Shown piece by piece: positions 58,016-64,000 of a stretch of 64,000 bases of DNA. This DNA is from Gammaproteobacteria bacterium. Its GTDB lineage: Bacteria; Pseudomonadota; Gammaproteobacteria; Magnimaribacterales; AG-339-G14. The stretch's first letter is position 1, and every line of letters begins with the position of its first letter. A model generated the notes under the pieces. That model was not told the DNA's origin. It saw only the letters and a list, made by a program, of their open reading frames with translations, and did no database searches. Made by a program: the position numbers and the translations under genes. Location of the stretch: assembly GCA_019652555.1 (NCBI GenBank), contig BPAJ01000001.1, positions 124,001 through 188,000 of the forward strand, in the 5' to 3' direction.

Positions 58016-58949
58016 CATAAAAAAAATACATTTAATTGGAATAGGTGGTGCCGGAATGAGTGGCATTGCTGAAATACTAATCAATTTAGATTATGAAATT
58101 TCTGGTTCCGATTTAGTTGATACTCCAATAACGCAGAGACTTGAGTCTCTTGGAGCTGAGATTTTTTATGCCCATGATGCCTCAAATGTAGCAGAAAAGG
58201 ATTTGGTTGTTATTTCATCGGCTATTTCACATGAAAATTTGGAAGTATCTGAGGCTGAAAAATTAAAAATTCCAGTTATCAAAAGAGCTGAAATGCTGGC
58301 AAATTTAATGATGCTTAAAGAAAGTGTTGCAATAGCCGGCAGTCATGGCAAAACCACTATAACTTGTATTCTTGCTCATATTTTTAGCAGTAATGAACTT
58401 GATCCTACATACATCATTGGCGGGAAGGTAGAATCTTTTGCATCAAATGCAAAGCTTGGCAAAGGCAAACATATTTTTACCGAAGCTGATGAAAGTGACG
58501 GCTCATTTTTATTATTAAGACCCCATAAAGCAGTAATTGCGAATATAGATAACGATCATTTGGAGGCTTATGACGACAGTCTTGAAAAATTAAAACAATC
58601 CTTTAAGGACTTTTGTCTGAAAACTCCCTTTCAAGGTCGAATATTTGCCAATGGTGATTCTCCTGAAGTAGTAGAAGTCATTGAAAATCTTCCTCGTAAT
58701 GTATCTTTGTTTGGTTTTTCTGCAAACAACGATTTTCAAATATTAAATTTCATGCAAGACAAAGATGGTTCTAATTTTGTTTTATTTGATAAAGAAAAAA
58801 ACAATAAAATGAGCTTTAAGACAAATATGCTGGGAAAGCATAATATTTTAAACGCAGCAGCAGCTATCACTGTAGCTCTCGATGAAGGAATATCTTACGA
58901 AGGAATAAAGCAGGCTTTAGAAAATTCATTTTGGGGTTTCAATTTATAG
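58008..58949 (+). CDS. murC: UDP-MurNAc--L-alanine ligase, N-terminal and central part (interrupted)
   Basis: 313 residues from the ATG at 58008. MurC adds the first amino acid to UDP-MurNAc. IHLIGIGGAGMSGIAEIL is the N-terminal Rossmann motif, P-loop AGSHGKTTIT (~110), TEADESDGSF, and NIDNDHLEAY follow; sequence is sound to about base 58930 (ENSFWG). It then leaves the family frame. A start at 57987 is open but seven codons longer than the family. See the next entry for the rest of the gene. Confidence 0.92.
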   Translation: MNDIKKIHLIGIGGAGMSGIAEILINLDYEISGSDLVDTPITQRLESLGAEIFYAHDASNVAEKDLVVISSAISHENLEVSEAEKLKIPVIKRAEMLANLMMLKESVAIAGSHGKTTITCILAHIFSSNELDPTYIIGGKVESFASNAKLGKGKHIFTEADESDGSFLLLRPHKAVIANIDNDHLEAYDDSLEKLKQSFKDFCLKTPFQGRIFANGDSPEVVEVIENLPRNVSLFGFSANNDFQILNFMQDKDGSNFVLFDKEKNNKMSFKTNMLGKHNILNAAAAITVALDEGISYEGIKQALENSFWGFNL

Positions 58950-59359
58950 AAAAGGGTTTTTGAAAAGGACATAAATTCTTATCGATGATTATGGACATCA
59001 TCCAAAAGGGAGTTAAGGTTTCAATTAAACAGTAAAGAGGTTTGGCCCAAAAAAAACTATTGGTTTTTTTTCAACCCTAGGTATTCCGCAAAAGCTTTTT
59101 TGACGATTTTGTAAGGCTTTTGTCTTCTTGCGAAAACTTAATTCTTTTAGAGATCTATCCAGCAAGTGAAAAACCGATTCCAAACTATGAAAGTGATGAC
59201 CTTATTAGAGAGATACATAAGTTAAATCCATCGGCAAAATTGGTAAGAGGCATAGAGGAGGCATATGATGCAATGAAAGAAATTGCTGAGGATAATTTCA
59301 TTTTTCTAACGCAAGGAGCTGGAAATACTTCGTTGCTAGCAAAAAAATTTAAAAATTAA
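58950..59359 (+). pseudogene. murC: murC, C-terminal domain broken by about six frame changes
   Basis: MurC family sequence continues but jumps frames. In order: LIDDYGHHPK (58978-59007), VKVSIK (59012-59029), SKEVWPKK (59031-59054), LLVFFQP (59057-59077), RYS (59079-59087), then a long intact stretch from 59087, RKSFFDDFVRLLSSCE to the stop at 59357-59359, including LILLEIYPASEKPIP and LTQGAGN. All these are conserved MurC motifs in the right order. The final segment is intact and the stop overlaps the ddl ATG by one base, so the gene is probably whole in the organism and the sequence here is faulty. Confidence 0.85.
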
Positions 59360-60276
59360 TGAAGATAGAAAATTTAAGCATTGGTATTGTCTGTGGAGGC
59401 TTTTCAAATGAAAGAGAAATTTCTTTGAGAGGAGCTCAGTCAATTCATCAAACCTTGATTGCGAAAAACATAAATTCCAGACTCATTGATATCAGAGATA
59501 AAAACGAAATGCATGACAAAAAAATGTATGACGGTATTGATTTTGCTCTTGTAATGATTCATGGAAAAGGTGGAGAAGATGGAGAAGTCCAAGAGTTTTT
59601 ATCGTCATTGAATATTAAGTTTTCAGGAAGTGACATTTCAGGCCTGAAAAATTCATATGATAAAGTTCTGACCAAACAAATTTGGTGTGAAAACAAAGTA
59701 AACACTCCTCAATATGTGTCAGACATTTTTGACTGGTCTGATCTTCCTGACTTTTTAAAAAAAACTTCAAAGTTGGTTATAAAACCAAGCAAGGAAGGTT
59801 CAAGTCTTGGAGTATCTATAATAAAAAATAATTCTGAAAATTTTTCAAAGGCCATTAAACATGCAAAAAAGTTTGAAGGCACTCCAATTATTGAAGAATT
59901 TATTCCTGGAAGAGAACTTACTATCTCAGTTTTAGGAAATTTAATATGTGATCCAATAGAAATTGAAGCTCAAGAAGAGTTTTATAATTTTGAAGCAAAA
60001 TACAATAGAACTGATACATCTTATAGCTTTCCTATTTTTGCAGAAGACAAACTAGCTAAGCTTAAAAAGCTTTCAAAGAATGCTTTTGATCTTTTAGGGT
60101 GTGATAAATGGGGGAGAGTAGATTTAATTGAATACGAAGAAAAATTTTACTTCATTGAGGTGAATACCGTTCCAGGAATGACAGAGACCAGTTTAGTGCC
60201 TAAATCAGCAGAAAAAGAAGGTTTAAATTTTTTTGAACTCATAAAAAAAATAATAATAGACTCTATTGATAATTGA
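59359..60276 (+). CDS. ddl: D-alanine--D-alanine ligase
   Basis: 305 residues. Ddl joins two D-Ala for MurF. GGFSNEREISLRGA at the N terminus, HGKGGEDGEVQEFL, VIKPSKEGSSLGVSI, EEFIPGRELTISVL and EVNTVPGMTETS mark the ATP-grasp fold and substrate loops. Normal DdlB length. In E. coli ftsQ follows; here the next gene is rpsF. Confidence 0.96.
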   Translation: MKIENLSIGIVCGGFSNEREISLRGAQSIHQTLIAKNINSRLIDIRDKNEMHDKKMYDGIDFALVMIHGKGGEDGEVQEFLSSLNIKFSGSDISGLKNSYDKVLTKQIWCENKVNTPQYVSDIFDWSDLPDFLKKTSKLVIKPSKEGSSLGVSIIKNNSENFSKAIKHAKKFEGTPIIEEFIPGRELTISVLGNLICDPIEIEAQEEFYNFEAKYNRTDTSYSFPIFAEDKLAKLKKLSKNAFDLLGCDKWGRVDLIEYEEKFYFIEVNTVPGMTETSLVPKSAEKEGLNFFELIKKIIIDSIDN

Positions 60277-60337
60277 GTTCTTTTGACTTAGACTTCGCGT
60301 GTTTTCTTGAGTCTTACTTTAAAAGATTCATACCCAT

Positions 60338-60344
60338 AAGGAGG
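60338..60344 (+). promoter_or_regulatory. strong Shine-Dalgarno of rpsF
   Basis: AAGGAGG, 4 bases before a TTG start at 60349. It decides the start and suits a highly expressed ribosomal operon. The 72-base gap upstream should hold the operon promoter; I see no convincing -35/-10 pair. Confidence 0.85.
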
Positions 60345-60348
60345 CAAA

Positions 60349-61212
60349 TTGAATCATTACGAAATTATTTATATTTTTAACCCTGATGAAAAAGAGCTGG
60401 GTAAATCTCTATTCGATAAAATATTAGAGACAACCAAATCCATTAAAGGTCAGATACATAGATCCGAAGAAATTGGCTCAAGAAGATTGGCATATCCAAT
60501 AAAAGATTTCTATCGAGGCGAGTACTTTTTAATCAACTTAGAGTGTAATTCCTCTGAGCTAGCATCAATAACCGACCTTTTTAAATTTAATGAAAATATT
60601 TTAAGGACATCCGTTTTAAAGAAAAAACAAGCTGAAACTGGCAAATCAGCTCTCATGGAACAAACCAAAGACTCTTCGTATGAAAAAGATTCAAAAGACG
60701 AAGGCCTTGTAAAAAAAGTTTCAAATGAAGCAAAAGAAGTTTTATCAAAAGCAGAAGAAGTAGTTGAAGACGCCATTGAAGAAGTCAAAGAAGCTGCTGA
60801 AAAAGTCGAAGAAGTTGTAGAAGATGTGGTTGAGGATGTGGTTGAGAAAGCTGAGGAGATTGTCGAAGCTGCTGAGGAAGTCGTTGAGGATGTTGTTGAA
60901 AAAGCAGAAGAAGTAGTTGAAGACGCCATTGAAGAAGTCAAAGAAGCTGCTGAAAAAGTCGAAGAAGTTGTAGAAGATGTGGTTGAGGATGTGGTTGAGA
61001 AAGCTGAGGAGATTGTCGAAGCTGCTGAGGAAGTCGTTGAGGATGTTGTTGAAAAAGCAGAAGAAGTAGTTGAAGACGCCATTGAAGAAGTCAAAGAAGC
61101 TGCTGAAAAAGTCGAAGAGGTTGTTGAAGAAGTAGTTGAAGAGGCAAAAGAAAAAGCAAAAGGAGTTTTTGCAAAAGTTAAGAATGTTTTTAAATCAGAT
61201 AAGAAAAAGTAA
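60349..61212 (+). CDS. rpsF: 30S ribosomal protein S6 with a long acidic repetitive tail
   Basis: 287 residues; S6 is normally 95-135. Residues 1 to ~95 are ordinary S6 ([44 protein letters not shown]), which binds S18 and the 16S central domain. A Lys/Ser/Glu linker (~96-130) leads to ~135 residues of Ala/Val/Glu-rich amphipathic helix (units such as [13 protein letters not shown]), then a basic end ([19 protein letters not shown]). E. coli adds glutamates to S6 with RimK; here an acidic tail is encoded. A frame on the opposite strand is a shadow of the repeat. Confidence 0.93.
   Translation: MNHYEIIYIFNPDEKELGKSLFDKILETTKSIKGQIHRSEEIGSRRLAYPIKDFYRGEYFLINLECNSSELASITDLFKFNENILRTSVLKKKQAETGKSALMEQTKDSSYEKDSKDEGLVKKVSNEAKEVLSKAEEVVEDAIEEVKEAAEKVEEVVEDVVEDVVEKAEEIVEAAEEVVEDVVEKAEEVVEDAIEEVKEAAEKVEEVVEDVVEDVVEKAEEIVEAAEEVVEDVVEKAEEVVEDAIEEVKEAAEKVEEVVEEVVEEAKEKAKGVFAKVKNVFKSDKKK
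60751..61118 (+). repeat. 153-bp tandem repeat within rpsF, 2.4 copies
   Basis: Copy 1 is 60751-60903, copy 2 is 60904-61056 and is identical at every base, and copy 3 matches for 62 bases (61057-61118) before diverging. The period is 51 codons, so copy-number change keeps the frame. Each unit encodes three or four shorter amphipathic modules rich in E, V and A. Confidence 0.95.
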
Positions 61213-61217
61213 GATAT

Positions 61218-61481
61218 ATGAGAAGACAAAAAGATAACAAAAGAAGAAATCAGAATCAGGATAACTTTCTAAAGCCTAAAAGAGCTTGTCAATTTACTGC
61301 AGCAGGCGTTGAAGAAATTGATTATAAAGATGTTGAGCTTTTAAAAAAATTCATAACAGAAACAGGAAAGATTATTCCAGCACGTATGACCGGTACAAGT
61401 GCAAAGTATCAACGCCAACTTACTAGAGCCATAAAAAGAGCAAGGCTTTTGGCATTATTACCTTTTACAGATAGTCATTAA
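61218..61481 (+). CDS. rpsR: 30S ribosomal protein S18
   Basis: 87 residues. S18 pairs with S6 on the platform of the 30S subunit. A basic N terminus, [48 protein letters not shown]-type core in pieces IPARMTG and [10 protein letters not shown]. The usual N-terminal zinc-binding Cys pair seen in some bacteria is absent. Between rpsF and rplI as in nearly all bacteria. Confidence 0.96.
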   Translation: MRRQKDNKRRNQNQDNFLKPKRACQFTAAGVEEIDYKDVELLKKFITETGKIIPARMTGTSAKYQRQLTRAIKRARLLALLPFTDSH

Positions 61482-61485
61482 AAGC

Positions 61486-61938
61486 ATGAAGTTAATTCTA
61501 CAAGAAAGCATTACTGGATTAGGAAATCCTGGAGACTTGGTCCAAGTTAAATCAGGTTATGGTAGAAATTATCTTTTACCTTCAGGCAAAGCGATTATTG
61601 CCAATGAAGAAAATATGAAGGTTTATGAAGCAAAACAAGAAGAATTGAAACTTCAGGAAGAAAAAAGGCTAGAAAGTGCAAAAGAGATTTTTGAAAAAAT
61701 AAATGAATTTTCCGTCTCCCAAAATGTAGCGATTTCCGAGGAAGGCACAATGTATGGCTCAGTAGGAACAAAAGAGATTTCAGAACTTTTAGAAGCAAAT
61801 GATTTCCAAATTGAAAGAAGTGCAGTCAGACTCCCTGAGGGTTCGCTCAAAGAACTCGGAAATTATGTGATTGATATCGAATTGCATCCTGAAGTTATAG
61901 CTAAAATTAATCTCGAACTAAAACCCGAAGAATCTTAA
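61486..61938 (+). CDS. rplI: 50S ribosomal protein L9
   Basis: 150 residues. L9 has an N-terminal rRNA-binding domain with GNPGDLVQVKSGYGRNYLLP (~14-33), a long connecting helix (~41-75) and a C-terminal domain ending near 148. Normal length. It starts 4 bases after rpsR. Confidence 0.96.
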   Translation: MKLILQESITGLGNPGDLVQVKSGYGRNYLLPSGKAIIANEENMKVYEAKQEELKLQEEKRLESAKEIFEKINEFSVSQNVAISEEGTMYGSVGTKEISELLEANDFQIERSAVRLPEGSLKELGNYVIDIELHPEVIAKINLELKPEES

Positions 61939-61945
61939 AATCTAA

Positions 61946-61974
61946 TTGTCTTCATTCTTCAGTAGTGGGAGAAT
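61946..61974 (+). promoter_or_regulatory. candidate promoter for dnaB
   Basis: TTGTCT (61946-61951, 4 of 6), 17-base spacer, GAGAAT (61969-61974, 4 of 6, the same -10 as the tRNA-Met promoter). The predicted start is about 61981, six bases before the dnaB ATG, leaving no room for a Shine-Dalgarno. Confidence 0.35.
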
Positions 61975-61986
61975 ATCAGCCCTGCT

Positions 61987-63366
61987 ATGAGAAAAGAAAA
62001 CGACTTACCATCATCTATTGAAGCCGAAAAAGCTGTTCTTGGAAGCATTATTTTAGAACCAACACTTTGGGATTCATTGTCTGTAGAAGTTGATGAAAGT
62101 GATTTTATTGCCAACGAACATAAGTTAATTTATCGAGGCATCAAAAAACTGATTGATCTTGGATCGGAGATTGACACCGTTACTTTGATTGAATCTCTTT
62201 CAAACGATAGCGATCTTTCATCTCTTTCTAATTTTGATCGAGTGAGTTATGTAAAAAATTTGGTATCTGAAACACCAGGCACAGCTAACTTTGTTAATTA
62301 TACAAACATCATTAAACAGTCTTCTTCGCTTAGGAAATTAATATCAACTGCAGCTGATATCTCTTCTTTGGCAAAGGAAGCAGATACTTTTGAAAGCGAA
62401 AGCGCTCTAAGCGAGGCTGAAGATAAATTAATAAAACTCAGAGACTCAATTCAAAGAAGTTCTGGTCCAATGTTAGCTAAAGATTTGATAAAACCGGTTT
62501 ACGACAAGATAGATGAGACCATAAGATCTGATAGAGATTTGGTAGGGATAAGCACAGGCTTTAGAGATTTAGATAAGCTCACAATGGGCTTACAACAAGG
62601 AGATTTATTCATTATTGCAGGTCGACCCAGTATGGGAAAGACTGCTTTTGCTCTTAGCATTGCCGGACAATTGGTAAACGATGGCATACCATCAGTGCTT
62701 TTTAGTTTGGAAATGTCCGCAAGATCTATTATGTACAGGCTGATATCTCTGCTAGGAAAAATAGAATTAAAAAAACTATTCGAAGCAAAAAATCTTTCTG
62801 ATAATGATTTTAATGAGATAGAGAACTCTCTTTCTTTACTGAGTAGATCCAAATTTTTTATTGATGATACATCTTCATTATCTCCATCAGAAATTCTCTC
62901 TCGATCAAGAAAGCTTAAAAGAGAAAATCCCGATTTAGGTCTGATCATCATCGATTACATGCAGTTGATGAATGCTGATAATAAAAATGATAATCGTGTT
63001 TCAGAAATGAGTGAAATTTCAAGATCTTTAAAAGCTCTGGCAAAAGAAATTGATGTCCCGGTAATAGCTTTATCTCAATTGAATAGAGCACCTGAAACAA
63101 GGACAGGAAAAAGACCTGTTCTTGCTGACCTAAAGGATTCTGGAGCGATTGAGCAAGATGCTGATATTGTGACTTTTGTTTTTCGTGCAGAAAAATATGA
63201 ACAAGATCTTGAAAATAAAGGGCTTGCAATAATTGATGTAGCAAAACATAGAAATGGGCCTACAGGTTCAGTGAAATTGCATTTTTCAGATAAATATACA
63301 AAGTTCCAAGATCTTGCCCCAGATGATCCAGCTCTAAGAAATCCAGATTTTTCAGAAGAAGATTGA
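61987..63366 (+). CDS. dnaB: replicative DNA helicase DnaB
   Basis: 459 residues. DnaB is the ring helicase of the replication fork. LPSSIEAEKAVLGSII is the N-terminal domain start, Walker A GRPSMGKTAFAL begins near residue 212, Walker B LIIIDYMQLM follows, and SQLNRAPETR and LADLKDSGAIEQDAD are the arginine finger and DNA loops. No intein is present. alr follows one base after the stop, as in Pseudomonas and E. coli. Confidence 0.97.
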   Translation: MRKENDLPSSIEAEKAVLGSIILEPTLWDSLSVEVDESDFIANEHKLIYRGIKKLIDLGSEIDTVTLIESLSNDSDLSSLSNFDRVSYVKNLVSETPGTANFVNYTNIIKQSSSLRKLISTAADISSLAKEADTFESESALSEAEDKLIKLRDSIQRSSGPMLAKDLIKPVYDKIDETIRSDRDLVGISTGFRDLDKLTMGLQQGDLFIIAGRPSMGKTAFALSIAGQLVNDGIPSVLFSLEMSARSIMYRLISLLGKIELKKLFEAKNLSDNDFNEIENSLSLLSRSKFFIDDTSSLSPSEILSRSRKLKRENPDLGLIIIDYMQLMNADNKNDNRVSEMSEISRSLKALAKEIDVPVIALSQLNRAPETRTGKRPVLADLKDSGAIEQDADIVTFVFRAEKYEQDLENKGLAIIDVAKHRNGPTGSVKLHFSDKYTKFQDLAPDDPALRNPDFSEED

Positions 63367-63367
63367 A

Positions 63368-64000
63368 TTGAATCGTCCAACATTTGTAGAGATCGATCTA
63401 AAGGCTTTGGACTTTAATCTTAAAAGTCTTAAGAGCTCTGTACACTCTGCTAAATTTTTTCCAGTCGTAAAAGCTGATGCATATGGCCACGGCATAGATA
63501 AAATTACGAAACACATCCAAAGCAAAGTTGATGGATTTTGTGTTGCAACGTCTGAAGAGGCCATAAATCTTCGTTCAAAATCAAAAAAACCTATTTTAGA
63601 TTTGGAAGGGCCTTACGATTTAGCCGATATGAAGGCTCTTCTCAAAAACGATATAGAGTTTGTTATCCACTCCAGCAGGCAGCTTAATTTTTTAAAGCAA
63701 ATTAAGAAATTCAAAGAAAGTCATCCGATATGGCTTAAATTTGACTCAGGAATGAATAGACTCGGCTTTTCAATTGAAGATTCTTCAATAATTTTTGAAG
63801 AAGTTTCAAAAAAAACTAACCAAATAGTTTTAATGAGTCATTTTTATTCTTTTAAAGGTAATGCAATACAACTAAAGAAATTTAAGGATCTTGAGAAAAG
63901 ATGCTCATCTGATGAAATTTCTGTAAAGAAAAGCCTATGCAATTCCGGCGGCATGATTAATTATCCTGCTTCGCAGAAAGATATTGTAAGACCTGGGATA
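63368..64000 (+). CDS. alr: alanine racemase, N-terminal part (cut by the window end)
   Basis: 211 residues, continuing past the window. Alr makes D-alanine for Ddl. The start is TTG at 63368. RPTFVEIDLKAL at the N terminus, FFPVVKADAYGHG with the PLP-binding Lys, KFDSGMNRLGF, and CNSGGMINYP near the cut end, where most relatives have NSA or NSG followed by a PLP-phosphate-binding Gly, are present. The upstream dnaB-alr order is standard. Confidence 0.95.
   Translation, partial: MNRPTFVEIDLKALDFNLKSLKSSVHSAKFFPVVKADAYGHGIDKITKHIQSKVDGFCVATSEEAINLRSKSKKPILDLEGPYDLADMKALLKNDIEFVIHSSRQLNFLKQIKKFKESHPIWLKFDSGMNRLGFSIEDSSIIFEEVSKKTNQIVLMSHFYSFKGNAIQLKKFKDLEKRCSSDEISVKKSLCNSGGMINYPASQKDIVRPGI

Noticed and set aside
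60751-61118. Repeat considered as a CRISPR array or satellite
   Set aside because: Units are directly adjacent without spacers and lie in frame inside rpsF.
60510-61229. A 239-codon open frame on the minus strand, rich in Ser and Thr
   Set aside because: It is the antisense reading of the rpsF acidic repeat (GAA/GTT codons read as TTC/AAC and AGC/TCT); no ribosome site and no family.

Overview
This window is the core of a low-GC, very compact gammaproteobacterial chromosome. Gene order follows the Pseudomonas/E. coli pattern in several blocks: carB-greA-rlmE-ftsH-folP-glmM-tpiA-secG-tRNA-Leu, then tRNA-fMet-rimP-nusA-infB-rbfA-truB-rpsO-pnp, then lolB-ispE-tRNA-Gln-prs-rplY-pth-ychF opposite prfA-prmC, mreBCD, mlaC-murA-hisG-hisD-degS-like, rplM-rpsI-petABC-sspA, lpoA/rsmI-rnpB, the dcw (division and cell wall) cluster, and rpsF-rpsR-rplI-dnaB-alr. 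High A+T, tiny intergenic gaps, frequent TTG starts, shortened proteins and only single remnants of some operons suggest a streamlined marine lineage such as SAR86. That placement is inference from style and synteny; no marker comparison was possible.

Layout. 1-6565: end of carB to tRNA-Leu, plus strand. 6571-14654: two near-identical promoters drive tRNA-fMet and the transcription/translation operon rimP to pnp. 14711-15216: a small orphan lipoprotein and a minus-strand tRNA-Met. 15259-19906: minus-strand operon lolB to ychF with tRNA-Gln inside it. 19939-25721: prfA, prmC, a MoeB/ThiF-type E1 enzyme, a GH84 (O-GlcNAcase-type) hydrolase, an acyl-CoA ligase and a MaoC hydratase. 25714-28869 (minus): gatCAB. 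28950-31346: mreBCD. 31356-33681 (minus): kdsD-lptC-lptB. 33732-37528: mlaC-murA-hisG-hisD. 37532-38305 (minus): a DegS-like protease without a PDZ domain. 38363-42334: ribosomal proteins L13/S9, the cytochrome bc1 complex and sspA. 42337-44566: lpoA divergent from rsmI, then RNase P RNA. 44641-60276: dcw cluster under a MraZ-type operator. 60349-64000: S6, S18, L9, DnaB and the start of alanine racemase.

The genes serve four linked tasks: peptidoglycan precursor synthesis and septation (glmM, murA, murC-G, mraY, ddl, alr, fts genes, mreBCD, lpoA), the outer membrane (kdsD, lptBC, lolB, mlaC), translation and its RNAs, and respiration (petABC). The most unusual items are: ftsQ-ftsA-ftsZ moved from the end of the dcw cluster to between ftsL and ftsI; a FtsQ that has apparently lost its POTRA domain; ribosomal protein S6 with a roughly 190-residue acidic tail built on a perfect 153-bp tandem repeat; a GH84 hydrolase among housekeeping genes; an ispE stop codon that lies inside the tRNA-Gln gene; and lpoA and rsmI starting on the same CATG.

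Two essential genes are interrupted as given: ftsI by one frameshift in an A run, and murC by about six frame changes within some 160 bases. Intact conserved protein on both sides points to sequence error rather than gene loss. I see no phage, insertion sequence, CRISPR array, rRNA or replication origin. Apart from the tRNA, promoter and rnpB stretches, which are described, no gap longer than about 150 bases lacks a gene.
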